From positions 1 to 49,612 of the forward strand of contig CALCOY010000060.1 in assembly GCA_937897325.1 (NCBI GenBank): DNA of 49,612 nt, written 5' to 3'. The stretch's first letter is position 1, and each line of letters begins with the position of its first letter. The stretch comes from an uncultured Shimia sp. (lineage in GTDB: Bacteria; Pseudomonadota; Alphaproteobacteria; Rhodobacterales; Rhodobacteraceae). Below the pieces are notes generated by a model. The model saw nothing but the letters and a program-made list of their open reading frames with translations. It had not been told where the DNA came from and made no database searches. The translations under genes were made by a program, and so were the position numbers. Positions 15,950 to 25,442 of the stretch are shown in pieces.

Positions 15950-16720
15950 GGCCACATAGCGAACAAATGACGCGGGGCCGGGGCGATGGCGGAGAGGCAG
16001 GCCTTCGTGCAGCGGTCGTACCGGGTGACCACGCGCCGCCAATCCTTCGGCCTGCCGAACGGGACCCCGATCACGGCCCGGCAGTGCATTGCGCAGCAAT
16101 GTCACGCGAGGGACGGTCGCGGCGTTTGCGGCGCCGCTTGTCGCATTTGCCGACGGTCTGCCACCGTTTCCCGGCCCGGGATGTGGGGCCGTATCTTTGT
16201 CCCTCAACGCTTCCCGGAGCCGGTCGGCGTCAGAGCCGCGGTCTCCGAACAGCCGGTCGACATGTGGCAGGCCGCTCAGCAATGCCCGCGCGCCGATGTC
16301 GTCGCTGACCTGATCGGCGGTCAAAGATGGCGTGCGGCCCGATGCTCGTGCCGGCCTTGATGCGCCCGATCAGACGGCATTCGTCACTGTCCTCGGACCA
16401 AGGGCGGATCAATGCCTCCTCCCCCTTTTTGACGCCCAAACCTGTCGCTGTGCGCCTTCAGAGACGTCACGGCGATCATCACGGTCTTTGCCGCGCCGGC
16501 CAGCGTTTCCGACGGATGTGAAACGTCTTGTGCGGGCCAAGGGCGGCCGACACATCGCGCCAGCGTAAACCATTGCGATGGATGAGGATAATCCCACTCA
16601 GCACATGCCGCTCCTCACCGCGTGGCAGGCCATGGGATCTGGGATTTGGGATCTGGGATCTGGCACCTGGGAAAGAAAAGCTCAAGACGCGCCATCCGCA
16701 CATCGCTCAACCAGAAAAGA
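15950..16720 (-). pseudogene. Decayed IS5-family transposase relic
   Basis: Minus-strand blocks in several frames follow the order of an IS5-family transposase: VSDLFWLSDVRMARLELFFP near 16700, VLSGIILIHRNGLRWRD and GPHKTF near 16600-16540, KTVMIAVTSLKAH near 16480, LIGRIKAG near 16370, QVSDDIGARALLSGLPHVDRLFGDRG near 16310-16240, and RPKDWRRVVTRYDRC near 16050-16010. Frameshifts and a 7-bp repeat insertion break it. No open frame is functional. It sits between the lipoprotein gene and the 3' end of dnaE2 and appears to abut the dnaE2 stop. Confidence 0.8.
16633..16667 (+). repeat. 7-bp tandem repeat inside the IS5 relic
   Basis: Five consecutive 7-mers (TGGGATC, TGGGATT, TGGGATC, TGGGATC, TGGCACC) interrupt the transposase coding sequence just after the N-terminal LFFPR-like block. 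This looks like microsatellite growth in dead sequence. Confidence 0.7.
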
Positions 16721-16788
16721 TCAGACACTTTCCCCTCGCTTCCAGACCTGTGGAGCACACAGCAAAGCGCACATCAGTGGGCCCGAGC

Positions 16789-19700
16789 CTAGTGAAAATC
16801 CCGTGATTTCGGGATGATCCGCACATCCCGCGGGTGCCGGTGCGCCGGGGGCGGCACGGGTTTGTTCACCTCGTCTGCCCGTGCAATCGGCACCTGCATC
16901 ACGTCGTTTGAGAGCAGATCCAGCGCATCGCTCCTGTCACTCAGGTGATGCGCCACCACGTGGATCACACCATCCCCTTTCTGGATTGTCCCTTGTACAT
17001 TGATCAACCGCGAGCGCATGATAACCTTACGATACTTCTCCATAATCTTGGGCCAGACAACCAGGTTCGCCACGCCGGTCTCATCCTCGATCGTGATGAA
17101 ACAGACGCCTTTAGCACTCCCGGGCCGCTGCCGGATCAGAACGATCCCAGCCATGGAAACCATCTGCCCGCTGCGCATATGCTCCAACCGCCCGGCGGGC
17201 GTATATCCCTGCCGCGTCATGCTGGCCCGCAGGAAGGACATCGGATGCGCCTTCAGCGACAGCCGCAAGGTCTGATAATCCGCTACCACGTGTTCAGAGG
17301 TCGGCATCTCGGGCAATTTATGTTGTATTTCAACGCCTTCGTCCCGCGTTTCACTGAAAAGCGGCAAATCCGGCGCATCCCGTAGCGCCCGGGTGTCCCA
17401 AAGGGCTGCCCGCCGGTCAAGCCCGATCGAGCGGAACGCGTCCGCCGCCGCCAGCTTGCGCATGGAACCCGCATCAACCCGCGCTCGCTTTTTGAGATCC
17501 GCCACATCTGCGTAAGGCGTGCCTCGGCACGCCATGATCCGGCCCGCCACCGCCTCGCCCATCCCATCGACCTGACGTAGCCCCAGACGCACGGCAAACA
17601 CACCCAGCCCCGAAGGCTCTAACGTATTGTCCCAATGGCTAAAATTCACATCCGGCGGACGGACTTCGACTCCGTGCTCACGTGCATCGCGAACGATTTG
17701 CGCAGGCGCATAAAATCCCATGGGCTGCGAATTCAGCAGCGCCGCGCAGAACACATCCGGGTAGTGGCATTTGATCCAGCTCGAGATATAGACCAACAGC
17801 GCAAAGCTCGCCGCGTGGCTTTCAGGAAAACCATAATCGCCAAAGCCCTTGATCTGGTTGAAGCATCTTGCCGCAAATTCCGGATCATAACCACGACGGA
17901 TCATGCGGCTGACCATCTTGTCTTCCAAAGCGCCGATCGTCCCGCGGGACCGGAATGTCGCCATGGCCTTGCGCAGCTCATTCGCCTCGTCCGGAGAAAA
18001 CTCCGCCGCGACCATTGCGATCTTCATAGCCTGTTCCTGAAAAATCGGCACTCCCAGTGTCCGTTTCAGGATCTTGCGCAACTCATCAGAATCGTGCTGC
18101 GGTCCGGGGGAAGGATAGTCGGCCGCTTCCAGCTTGTTTCGCCGCCGAAGGTAGGGATGCACCATATCGCCCTGAATTGGACCTGGTCGCACAATGGCGA
18201 CTTGGATGACCAGATCGTAGAATTTATGTGGTCTTAACCTTGGCAGCATATTCATTTGCGCCCGGCTTTCGACCTGGAAGGTGCCCAAACTGTCACCTTT
18301 GCAGAGCATGTCGTAAACGGCTGGGTCCTCCGGCGGGATCGAGGCAAGATCGTGATCGACCCCGTGATGCGCACGCATCAGATCAAAAGCCTTCTTGATG
18401 CAAGTGAGCATACCCAAGGCCAGCACATCGACCTTGAGCATGCGCAATTCGTCAATGTCGTCCTTGTCCCATTCGATGAACGACCGGTCTGCCATCGCTC
18501 CGTTGCCGATAGGGACGGTTTCCGTCAGTGGCGTCTCGGTGAGGATGAAGCCGCCCACATGTTGTGATAAATGCCGCGGCATTCCGATCATCTGATCGGC
18601 CAGCTTGATCGTCCGCGCAATCAGTGGATCGCTCAGGTCAACCCCGGCCTCACGCGCTTCCTGTTCGCCCACGGTACGGCCCCAGGACCCCCAGATCGAT
18701 TTGGCCAGGGCCGAGGTTACATCTTCGGAAAGCCCCATGACCTTACCCACCTCGCGCACGGCCATGCGCGGGCGATAATGGATCACAGTCGCACAAAGCC
18801 CAGCCCGGTCGCGACCGTATTTCTCATAAATGTGCTGGATCACCTCTTCGCGGCGTTCATGTTCAAAATCAACGTCAATATCAGGGGGTTCAATGCGTTC
18901 TTCCGAGATGAAACGCTCAAACAAGAGGTCGTTCTTGCCCGGATCAACCGCTGTGATCCCCAGCACGTAACACACGGCTGAATTGGCGGCAGACCCGCGC
19001 CCTTGGCAGAGGATCGGGGGGTCGACTTTTGTCCGGGCGAACTGGATCACATCGTAAATCGTGAGAAAATACTGGGCGATCTGTAACTTGCCGATCAGCT
19101 TCAGTTCTTTTTCAAGGTTCTGCCGCACGCCTTCCGGCACCCCTTCGGGATAGCGCCAATCGGCTCCTTTCCAGGTGATTTCGGCCAGATATTCCTGTGG
19201 TGTCTGTCCTTCCGGTATCGTCTCATGCGGGTACTCATAAGCCAGTTCGCGCAGGTCGAAATTGCAGGCATCTGCCACCACCCGCGTGGCGTGGATCGCA
19301 TGGGGCCATTCTGCAAAAAGACGCTCCATCTCGCTGGGTGATTTCAAGTGCCGTTCGGCATTGGCCTCCAGAAGAAAGCCTGCTTTGTGGATCGTCGTCT
19401 TGTTCAGGATACATGTCATGATGTCCTGCAAGGGGCGCAGGTCGGGTGCGTGGTAATGCACGTCGTTTGTTGCGAGGATGCTAAGCCCATGTGCCTTGGC
19501 CAGCGCGTCGAGGCGATTGATCCGCGCACGGTCATCGCCGCGGTAAAGGTAACTTGCTGCGATATGGCGCAAGCTTGGCAAAGCTCGTGCCAGATGACGC
19601 AGACCAACTGCAAAAGGATCAAGATTTTCAGGAGGTATCGCAATCAGTTGCGTGCCCTCAGCATGATCCACCAGATCATCAAGATTTATCTCGCAGACAC

Positions 19701-20091
19701 CCTTTTTCTGCCATTTATCATCAAGCGTCTGCATCTTGCCTTTCGACAGCAAACGGCACAGCCGACCGTAAGCGGCGCGATCCTTTGGGTAAGCGAAGAA
19801 TTCTTCGCCCGTGACCAATTGCAGACGGCACCCAATCACAGGGCGCATCGTGGCTTTCCGTGCTTCTGCGTGGATGCGCACAACCCCGGCCATCGTGTTA
19901 AAGTCCGCGACCCCAATTGCGTCATACCCCTGATCATAAGCGGTACAGGCAAGATCAACCGCATCCGAAGCGCCACGCAGGAAGGAAAAGCAGGTGGTCA
20001 CGCCAAGCTCGACGTAAGAGGCCTTAGGGTTCGGGGTAAAACCGTCTTCCTCAATTGTCCGGCGTGGGCGCACGTTGTCCATTTCAGGCAT
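16789..20091 (-). CDS. dnaE2: Error-prone DNA polymerase DnaE2
   Basis: This 1100-residue C-family polymerase is of the DnaE2 type and carries out SOS-induced mutagenic translesion synthesis with ImuA and ImuB. The PHP domain opens with YVELGVTTCFSFLRGASDAVDL. The polymerase core shows GRGSAANSAVCYVLGI, PPDIDVDFEHERREEVIQHI (catalytic Asp residues), and FGDYGFPESHAASFALLVY. An OB domain near 960-1040 includes GIVLIRQRPGSAKGVCFITIEDETG. ATG 20091 (MPEMDN) is chosen; a longer frame to 20247 exists but runs through the terminator hairpin. It is the third gene of the mutasome cassette, 171 bp after imuB, and the IS5 relic follows its stop. Confidence 0.95.
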   Translation of the reverse strand: MPEMDNVRPRRTIEEDGFTPNPKASYVELGVTTCFSFLRGASDAVDLACTAYDQGYDAIGVADFNTMAGVVRIHAEARKATMRPVIGCRLQLVTGEEFFAYPKDRAAYGRLCRLLSKGKMQTLDDKWQKKGVCEINLDDLVDHAEGTQLIAIPPENLDPFAVGLRHLARALPSLRHIAASYLYRGDDRARINRLDALAKAHGLSILATNDVHYHAPDLRPLQDIMTCILNKTTIHKAGFLLEANAERHLKSPSEMERLFAEWPHAIHATRVVADACNFDLRELAYEYPHETIPEGQTPQEYLAEITWKGADWRYPEGVPEGVRQNLEKELKLIGKLQIAQYFLTIYDVIQFARTKVDPPILCQGRGSAANSAVCYVLGITAVDPGKNDLLFERFISEERIEPPDIDVDFEHERREEVIQHIYEKYGRDRAGLCATVIHYRPRMAVREVGKVMGLSEDVTSALAKSIWGSWGRTVGEQEAREAGVDLSDPLIARTIKLADQMIGMPRHLSQHVGGFILTETPLTETVPIGNGAMADRSFIEWDKDDIDELRMLKVDVLALGMLTCIKKAFDLMRAHHGVDHDLASIPPEDPAVYDMLCKGDSLGTFQVESRAQMNMLPRLRPHKFYDLVIQVAIVRPGPIQGDMVHPYLRRRNKLEAADYPSPGPQHDSDELRKILKRTLGVPIFQEQAMKIAMVAAEFSPDEANELRKAMATFRSRGTIGALEDKMVSRMIRRGYDPEFAARCFNQIKGFGDYGFPESHAASFALLVYISSWIKCHYPDVFCAALLNSQPMGFYAPAQIVRDAREHGVEVRPPDVNFSHWDNTLEPSGLGVFAVRLGLRQVDGMGEAVAGRIMACRGTPYADVADLKKRARVDAGSMRKLAAADAFRSIGLDRRAALWDTRALRDAPDLPLFSETRDEGVEIQHKLPEMPTSEHVVADYQTLRLSLKAHPMSFLRASMTRQGYTPAGRLEHMRSGQMVSMAGIVLIRQRPGSAKGVCFITIEDETGVANLVVWPKIMEKYRKVIMRSRLINVQGTIQKGDGVIHVVAHHLSDRSDALDLLSNDVMQVPIARADEVNKPVPPPAHRHPRDVRIIPKSRDFH

Positions 20092-20131
20092 GAGACAACC
20101 TACGGCTCTGTGTGCGACAATGAGACAGATG

Positions 20132-20155
20132 AAAAGCCCGGTGGCACCACCGGGC
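20132..20155 (-). terminator. Strong hairpin terminator between imuB and dnaE2
   Basis: On the minus strand, an 8-bp perfect stem (GCCCGGTG/CACCGGGC) with loop GTGC is followed directly by four T. It lies in the 171-bp gap between the imuB stop and the dnaE2 start, where these genes normally share one transcript. It could attenuate or uncouple dnaE2. Confidence 0.7.
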
Positions 20156-20262
20156 AGTGCCCGCCCCTCCCGCTTTGCTAAAGGCAAACCTGCGGTTTGA
20201 CGGGAGAGCGCTTCGCATCCGCCCAGGGTCAGGCGCTGCCCTTTCAAACGAATGTAACAACA

Positions 20263-21795
20263 TCATTCGAACATCCCCTGCACAAACCAGCGTGGATCGC
20301 CCCCACGTCCATCCTCATGCAACCCCTCGCGATAGAGCCAGAAGCGCTGGCCTTCGTGGTTCTCCACCCGAAAATAATCACGCAGGCGCGTGCCTGGCCG
20401 ATCTTTCCACCATTCCGGGGCGATGCGTTCCGGCCCCTGATAGCGAGCCACACGGTGAGTCTGCCGCCGCCAGATGAATTGCGCGGGCGGGCCTTCGGGC
20501 ACAGCGTACAGCACGCGCACCTCTTCCGCTGGATCAAGCATCCGCAGTGGGCGCGACCTGGCAATCGCAGCCCTATCATGGCCCACCCCGTTCAAGGCGG
20601 GGCGCCACCCTTCGGCCCGTTCAGGCACATGGCTGTCCTTGAGAACCGGCACCTTGACCGCCTTCGCTCCGAACTTTGCCGTCAGACGATCGATCAGGCG
20701 CGGCAAGGCCAAATCGTTTTCTGTCTGGCCATCCAAGCGCGTCTGAACCACATCAATAGGCTCCACCGCGCCCGCCTCTAAGGTGATCAGATCAAAGCCG
20801 AAACCTGGGTTGATCTTTTCCAGCCGATCGTTGAACAGCCGCCGCAGATGGTCTGGATCCCGACTGGGATGCGAGGTCGCGACGCTCAGGCTGCTTACCT
20901 CTCCATCCGTCCGGTAGACTGTCAGATAGAGCCGCCGACACCCGCTACCCGCCTTGGCCAATGCACAGCAGAGATCCTCACAAAGACCGGGCAGGTAATG
21001 CGTCGGATCAAAGATCGGCTCGGGCAGGCGCGCCTGCACCCAGAATGTCGGCGGGGCGTCAACGCTCGCCACTGGCTCTGCCAGCACCCCCATAGCCTGG
21101 TCCAGACGCATGAGCGGATTGCGGGCAAGCTCCGTCTTCGCAAAGCGTCGGGTCAGCGAAAGACGCGGCACATCGGCCAGTTGCCCCACTGTCTTCAATC
21201 CAAGCCGCTGCAGTAAAAGCAACGTATCGGTATCAAGCCGCAGGGACGCGACGGGCAAAGCTGCCATATGCTGCGCCACGCCTCCTTCCGGACAAACCGA
21301 CCGCACGGTCCCATACCGTGCCAGCCCCCAGGCCGCCCCCCATGTGGGCGCCACGGCAAGCTGCGACGTCAGACCCAGAAGAGACAGACCTGTCTCCATC
21401 TCAATCAGCATCGCCACCTCACCCGCCATTAGGTGATCAGAGCCCGTCGTGTCGAGTATCAGCCCATCCGCACCGTCCGTGACCGACCAGGGGCACCAGC
21501 GGCGCACCCAGAGCATGAGACGCTGCAAGGCGGCTGCATCGCCAGCCACATCCGCATATTCTACCTGCATTTCCGGGCAGATCGCACGCATATCGACCAC
21601 GCGGGATCCCATACTGATGCCCGAAAGGCGCCCAGCCCGGTTGGTGGCATACACGACCGGACCATGCGTACCTTCGCGGGCCAGAACCAGAGGTATGTCA
21701 TCCGAGGACGCGTTGCCTTGCCGTTCCATTCGCCGCTGCCACACCTCCATCGCGAAATGGGGCAGATAGATAGACGTGACCCGTTGCGCTGTCAT
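20263..21795 (-). CDS. imuB: ImuB, Y-family polymerase-like mutasome protein
   Basis: This 510-residue protein resembles Y-family polymerases (DinB/UmuC) but belongs to the ImuB group, which lacks catalytic residues and acts as the hub linking ImuA, DnaE2 and the beta clamp. Visible parts are TSIYLPHFAMEVWQRRM at the start, TTGSDHLMAGEVAMLIEME, and the helix-hairpin-helix region LLLLQRLGLKTVGQLADVPRLSLTRRFA. ATG 21795 gives the family N-terminus and lies inside the 3' end of imuA (about 98-bp overlap). The upstream extension to 22005 is a shadow of imuA. Confidence 0.93.
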   Translation of the reverse strand: MTAQRVTSIYLPHFAMEVWQRRMERQGNASSDDIPLVLAREGTHGPVVYATNRAGRLSGISMGSRVVDMRAICPEMQVEYADVAGDAAALQRLMLWVRRWCPWSVTDGADGLILDTTGSDHLMAGEVAMLIEMETGLSLLGLTSQLAVAPTWGAAWGLARYGTVRSVCPEGGVAQHMAALPVASLRLDTDTLLLLQRLGLKTVGQLADVPRLSLTRRFAKTELARNPLMRLDQAMGVLAEPVASVDAPPTFWVQARLPEPIFDPTHYLPGLCEDLCCALAKAGSGCRRLYLTVYRTDGEVSSLSVATSHPSRDPDHLRRLFNDRLEKINPGFGFDLITLEAGAVEPIDVVQTRLDGQTENDLALPRLIDRLTAKFGAKAVKVPVLKDSHVPERAEGWRPALNGVGHDRAAIARSRPLRMLDPAEEVRVLYAVPEGPPAQFIWRRQTHRVARYQGPERIAPEWWKDRPGTRLRDYFRVENHEGQRFWLYREGLHEDGRGGDPRWFVQGMFE

Positions 21796-22381
21796 AGCGG
21801 ACCACCCATGTACCGGGTTTTGAGGCGCGCGACCGGAACAGTTCCACCTGCCAGCGCGGATCGCCCGGGGCCTGGGCATCGTGCGGATGCGGGTCCGAGG
21901 GCAAAGAGCGGATACGCCAGCGGTCGCGCGCTGCACTGAGGTTCGGCATAGCCGAGCGGCGCACCAGCCAGCAGGGCAGCCCGCCCGCCTCGGCCCGAAT
22001 GGCAAGACGCTTGGTCGCAGTGAAACTCAGCACCGGCGGATCGCCCCAGATCTCTCCGATCACGGCCCCCAAAGTGCCACAACGCAGCCCGTCTTCCATG
22101 GCCCAGAGCACGTCCGCAGGCCGGGTCACATCGACCCGGATGATGGGCCTTTGCACGCCGATGCCCGGCAGATAGGGCCGTCCGGCCTCCTTCTGCGATA
22201 ACCGATCCTGAACCCAAAGGATCGGCGCCTCGCCCTTTGGCAATCGCGACAGCACGAACCCCACAGCACCTGCATCCACGGCCTTTTCGGCAAAGGCCTC
22301 TGACAGGGTGGCCTTGGCCACCTTTGGCTGCTGCAAATCGCGCAATCGTTGTTTGGTTCTGAGCGTGGACAGACACTGCAC
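21698..22381 (-). CDS. imuA: ImuA, RecA/SulA-like mutasome protein
   Basis: This 227-residue protein is the first gene of the imuA-imuB-dnaE2 cassette. It has the RecA-like core seen in ImuA: GFVLSRLPKGEAPILWVQDRLS, PADVLWAMEDGLRCGTLGAVIGEIWG, TATKRLAIRAEAGGLPCWLVR, and the C-terminal PGDPRWQVELFRSR...GTWVVRYD. ImuA helps deliver the mutasome during SOS translesion synthesis. There is no ATG near the start. GTG 22381 follows GGGGA at a good distance; TTG 22399 is possible but sits two bases from the LexA box. It overlaps imuB by about 98 bp. Confidence 0.88.
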   Translation of the reverse strand: MQCLSTLRTKQRLRDLQQPKVAKATLSEAFAEKAVDAGAVGFVLSRLPKGEAPILWVQDRLSQKEAGRPYLPGIGVQRPIIRVDVTRPADVLWAMEDGLRCGTLGAVIGEIWGDPPVLSFTATKRLAIRAEAGGLPCWLVRRSAMPNLSAARDRWRIRSLPSDPHPHDAQAPGDPRWQVELFRSRASKPGTWVVRYDSATGHVYLSAPFRDGGVAAANGTARQRVLG

Positions 22382-22401
22382 AGAGAATCCCCAGATCAAA
22401 T

Positions 22402-22416
22402 GTTCACATTATGTTC
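22402..22416 (-). promoter_or_regulatory. LexA (SOS) box of the imuA-imuB-dnaE2 cassette
   Basis: The sequence GTTC-N7-GTTC (22402-22405 and 22413-22416) is the alphaproteobacterial LexA operator. It lies 20 bp upstream of the imuA GTG and overlaps a plausible -10 region on the minus strand, so LexA would block transcription until DNA damage. Confidence 0.85.
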
Positions 22417-22532
22417 TAATTTGATTTTGAGGACTTGCCAATGGTTTTGGTCGGCACACAAAGCCGCATGACGCCTTGAAACCAGGACCGGATCATGGCT
22501 ATCCCCCAGCAGCTATCCGACGAATATCGCGG

Positions 22533-23144
22533 TTAACCGCCCTGATCATCACACGGAGCAAGCTGCGCGCGCAGGGCTTTGGCATTTCTTTCATCAAGTG
22601 TTTTAAACACATCTTGCCGGCGGGTCAGGCTGACAAAACCAGCCTCGGGATTGGTCTGAAGCCAAGTGCTGACCGGTAATGCGCCAAGTGCCGGACCCGC
22701 GACACAGCCGCCATCGACCATAACGCCCAGCGTGCCCTGCCCTTCTATCCCTTGTGCCCGGAATGCCCTGATCTTGGCCTGCGCCTCTGCGATGCGCACT
22801 GCATCCTCTGGCGCGAACCGCGCCGTATAGACGATCTCGCCTGCCGCACTTGGCAGCGGCCCGCTATCGTCAATCTGTCGCACCAGCAAGGGTACCGTTT
22901 CATCCACAAGACTGCGTGCATCTGGATCTTCGCTTTCAAAGACAATGCGGAAAACCGCATCGCCATCGCGCAGGCGCAGAGTCTCGGGCACACCCAAAGC
23001 AACAGCGATTTCAGCCGGGGCCGTGTTCACAGGGTCAAGTCGGCTTGCCGCGATCAGCCCCGCCGGATTGACCGAGGCGCAGGCCGAAAGGATCAGCGAA
23101 GAAGCAATGCCAACAAATACAGTTCGGGTACGTTCTTGATACAT
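22533..23144 (-). CDS. Predicted lipoprotein, unknown function
   Basis: This 203-residue protein begins with a lipoprotein signal (VFVGIASSLILSAC, Cys near 22), so it is probably envelope-anchored. The body is soluble and mixed: a conserved-looking AEIAVALGVPETLRLRDGDAVFRIVFE, then a long helix APEDAVRIAEAQAKIRAFRAQG, and a C-terminal Cys pair (GGCVAG and APCDDQ). I do not recognise the family. It is divergent from the DUF2975 gene across a 65-bp AT-rich gap, which should carry both promoters. Confidence 0.75.
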   Translation of the reverse strand: MYQERTRTVFVGIASSLILSACASVNPAGLIAASRLDPVNTAPAEIAVALGVPETLRLRDGDAVFRIVFESEDPDARSLVDETVPLLVRQIDDSGPLPSAAGEIVYTARFAPEDAVRIAEAQAKIRAFRAQGIEGQGTLGVMVDGGCVAGPALGALPVSTWLQTNPEAGFVSLTRRQDVFKTLDERNAKALRAQLAPCDDQGG

Positions 23145-23209
23145 CGAATTTCCGCTTGTAATATGATTGGTATTAAATATTTAATTCAAAACATGAATTA
23201 TAGGAAGGG

Positions 23210-23755
23210 ATGAAAATGACAATCGATCCAAATACGCTGACCCAGCCCGCCCGGCGCATCCAGATTGTTATGACCTGTGGCATGGCCTTGTTTCTTGCCA
23301 TTACAGCGGGCTTGGCCTTTGCAACGATCACGAAACCCTCTAGCGTCGGCCCAATCCTTGCGGACTTCGGCGGCTTTTCGACGGGACCGCTAATGGCCTG
23401 GCAGACTGTAGCACTGATCGGCATAACAGCCATCCATCTGACCATCTGGCTCCTGCTGCTTGGCACGGCGCGGCACGTCTTCCGACACCTGGCCGACGGC
23501 GAACCCGAAGCAGCAAGCCACGCAGCACGGAACTTGGCCAATTGGCTCTGGGCAATGCTCGCCTGGGGCCTGATCTCTCAAATCCTCGTCTCCTTGGTCG
23601 CGACTTGGGGTTTTCCCGAAGGTCAGAGAGCGATTTCGTTCGGCTTTGGAACACCGCAAGTCTCCATCGCACTTTCGGCCCTGATCGCCGGCTTCATGGC
23701 CCGCGCCTTTGCCTTGGGTGCAGAACTTTGGCGTGATCACAGTGAGGTGGTTTGA
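23210..23755 (+). CDS. DUF2975 family membrane protein
   Basis: This 181-residue protein has four transmembrane helices (about 20-42, 65-85, 110-130, 150-172). The pattern TARHVFRHLADGEPEAASHAARNLANWLWAML matches DUF2975 proteins, in which a loop after helix 2 contains a 'GxPF'-like segment and an amphipathic stretch. These proteins are commonly paired with a small Cro/CI-type regulator encoded just downstream, as here. An AGGAAGG box precedes the start; ATG 23210 is used, and MTIDPN at 23216 is the next in-frame ATG. The function is unknown. Confidence 0.82.
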   Translation: MKMTIDPNTLTQPARRIQIVMTCGMALFLAITAGLAFATITKPSSVGPILADFGGFSTGPLMAWQTVALIGITAIHLTIWLLLLGTARHVFRHLADGEPEAASHAARNLANWLWAMLAWGLISQILVSLVATWGFPEGQRAISFGFGTPQVSIALSALIAGFMARAFALGAELWRDHSEVV

Positions 23756-23974
23756 TTGCCTATCATCGTTCGGCTCGACGTCATGCTGGCCATGCGCAAG
23801 ATGACATCCCGCGATCTTGCAGCGCGCATCGGCATTGCAGAACAAAACCTGTCGCTTCTGAAATCTGGAAAGGTTCGGGGCGTGCGCTTCAACACGCTTG
23901 AGGCCATCTGCTCAGAGCTGGGCTGCCAGCCCGGTGACCTTCTGGAATTTCAGCCTGAAACCGAAGAGGCCTGA
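23756..23974 (+). CDS. Small Cro/CI-type (XRE) regulator
   Basis: This 72-residue protein is almost entirely a helix-turn-helix domain: IVRLDVMLAMRKMTSRDLAARIGIAEQNLSLLKSGKVRGVRFNTLEAICSELGCQPGDLLEF. This is the YozG-like group found next to DUF2975 proteins. It has no ATG; TTG 23756 directly abuts the stop of the upstream gene and follows GAGGTGG at good spacing, giving the family beginning (MPIIVRLDVMLA). The target is unknown, perhaps its own operon. Confidence 0.88.
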   Translation: MPIIVRLDVMLAMRKMTSRDLAARIGIAEQNLSLLKSGKVRGVRFNTLEAICSELGCQPGDLLEFQPETEEA

Positions 23975-23984
23975 GACGGACGAT

Positions 23985-25442
23985 CTATCGCGCCAAAGCC
24001 AACAATCCGTCCACGTCCAGATGCGCTTCAACATGTGTAGCCAGCGCGTCCAGCGTTTCGTCTAAACCTGCCTCATACGCCCCTCCTGCTGGCGCGTCGA
24101 AACGCTCAAGCCAGGCAGATCGGAATGCGTCATTCGTGAACATGCCGTGCAGATAGGTGCCGCTCACCCGCCCATCCGCACTGACCGCACCGTCGCGGGC
24201 ATCGCCGATTTGGGCAAAAGGCCGGGCGCAATCGCGGCCGTTCGTGCGCCCTTTGTGGATCTCGTAGCCCTCAAAACTCAGGCCACTTTCAACGTGACGA
24301 CCGGCAACGCGGATCAGGCGCTTGTCTCCCGTCAGAACCGTCTCAACATCCAGCAGACCCAATCCAGGTGTCGTGCCTGCGACCCCTTCCACGCCGTCAG
24401 GATCGCTTACCAGACGGCCGATCATCTGATACCCGCCGCAGACACCCAAAATGTGACCGCCGCGCCTAGAATGGGCCTGCAGATCGATGTCCCAACCCTG
24501 CCCTCGCAAGAACCCGAGATCCGCACGTGTGGCTTTGCTGCCAGGAATGATGACCAAATCCGCGTCGCCCGGAATCGCCCGACCGGGTGCAAGCATGGTC
24601 ACACGGACGCCCGGATGCTGCGACAGCGGGTCAAGATCGTCGAAATTCGCGATCCGCGACAATTGCAGGCAGACGATATGCACATAGCCCTCGCTTTGCG
24701 CTCGACCGATATCCATCACATCCTCGGCCGGAAGCTTCCAGGCGTCCTTGAACCAAGGCAAAACGCCGAAGCCGGGCCAGCCGGTCTTGTGCCCAACATA
24801 GGCGTAGCCTTCGTCAAAAAGTGACGGGTCCCCGCGAAACTTGTTGATGATAAATCCCGTGACCTGCGCGGCATCACCGCGATCCAGCACAGCCTGCGTG
24901 CCGACGACCTGAGCGATCACCCCGCCCTTGTCGATATCGCCCACCAAAACGACCGGCACATTCGCAGCACAGGCAAAGCCCATATTCGCGATGTCACCCT
25001 TGCGCAGATTCACCTCGGCCGGGCTGCCCGCACCTTCTACGATGATCAGATCGTGCTGCGCCTTCAATCGCACAAAGCTCTCCTGCACCGCCTCCATCAG
25101 TTGCGGCTTCAGATTGGCGTAGTCGCGCGCGGCCACCGTCGCCAGTCGCTTGCCCTGGACGACCACCTGTGATCCCCGGTCAGTCTCGGGCTTCAGCAAG
25201 ACGGGATTCATATCCGTGTGCGGCTCGAGCCCGCAGGCCCGCGCCTGAAGCGCCTGCGCACGGCCGATTTCGCCTCCATCCACAGTAACGGCGGCATTGT
25301 TCGACATGTTCTGCGGTTTAAATGGAGCCACCAAAAGGCCACGTGCCCGCGCGGCACGACATAGCCCAGCGACCAGCATCGACTTACCAACATTGGTGCC
25401 CGTGCCTTGCAGCATGAGCGCCCGGCGCGCCGGGCCCGTCAT
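23985..25442 (-). CDS. cobQ: Cobyric acid synthase
   Basis: This enzyme amidates the b, d, e and g carboxylates of adenosylcobyrinic acid diamide in cobalamin synthesis, using glutamine and ATP. It has 485 residues. The N-terminal synthetase domain begins with [26 protein letters not shown] (P-loop-like) and [12 protein letters not shown]. The C-terminal class I glutamine amidotransferase domain shows [10 protein letters not shown] with the catalytic Cys and [12 protein letters not shown] with the catalytic His. Its ATG overlaps the stop of the upstream Lin0512 gene (ATGA), so it is part of the cobO operon. Confidence 0.95.
   Translation of the reverse strand: MTGPARRALMLQGTGTNVGKSMLVAGLCRAARARGLLVAPFKPQNMSNNAAVTVDGGEIGRAQALQARACGLEPHTDMNPVLLKPETDRGSQVVVQGKRLATVAARDYANLKPQLMEAVQESFVRLKAQHDLIIVEGAGSPAEVNLRKGDIANMGFACAANVPVVLVGDIDKGGVIAQVVGTQAVLDRGDAAQVTGFIINKFRGDPSLFDEGYAYVGHKTGWPGFGVLPWFKDAWKLPAEDVMDIGRAQSEGYVHIVCLQLSRIANFDDLDPLSQHPGVRVTMLAPGRAIPGDADLVIIPGSKATRADLGFLRGQGWDIDLQAHSRRGGHILGVCGGYQMIGRLVSDPDGVEGVAGTTPGLGLLDVETVLTGDKRLIRVAGRHVESGLSFEGYEIHKGRTNGRDCARPFAQIGDARDGAVSADGRVSGTYLHGMFTNDAFRSAWLERFDAPAGGAYEAGLDETLDALATHVEAHLDVDGLLALAR

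Noticed and set aside
15719-16788. CRISPR-like array from the phased repeats and 7-mers
   Set aside because: Units are 7-11 bp with no unique spacers of 30-40 bp, and there are no cas genes in the window.
19348-20181. 277-residue open frame on the plus strand
   Set aside because: Antisense to the conserved PHP region of dnaE2 and without any domain.
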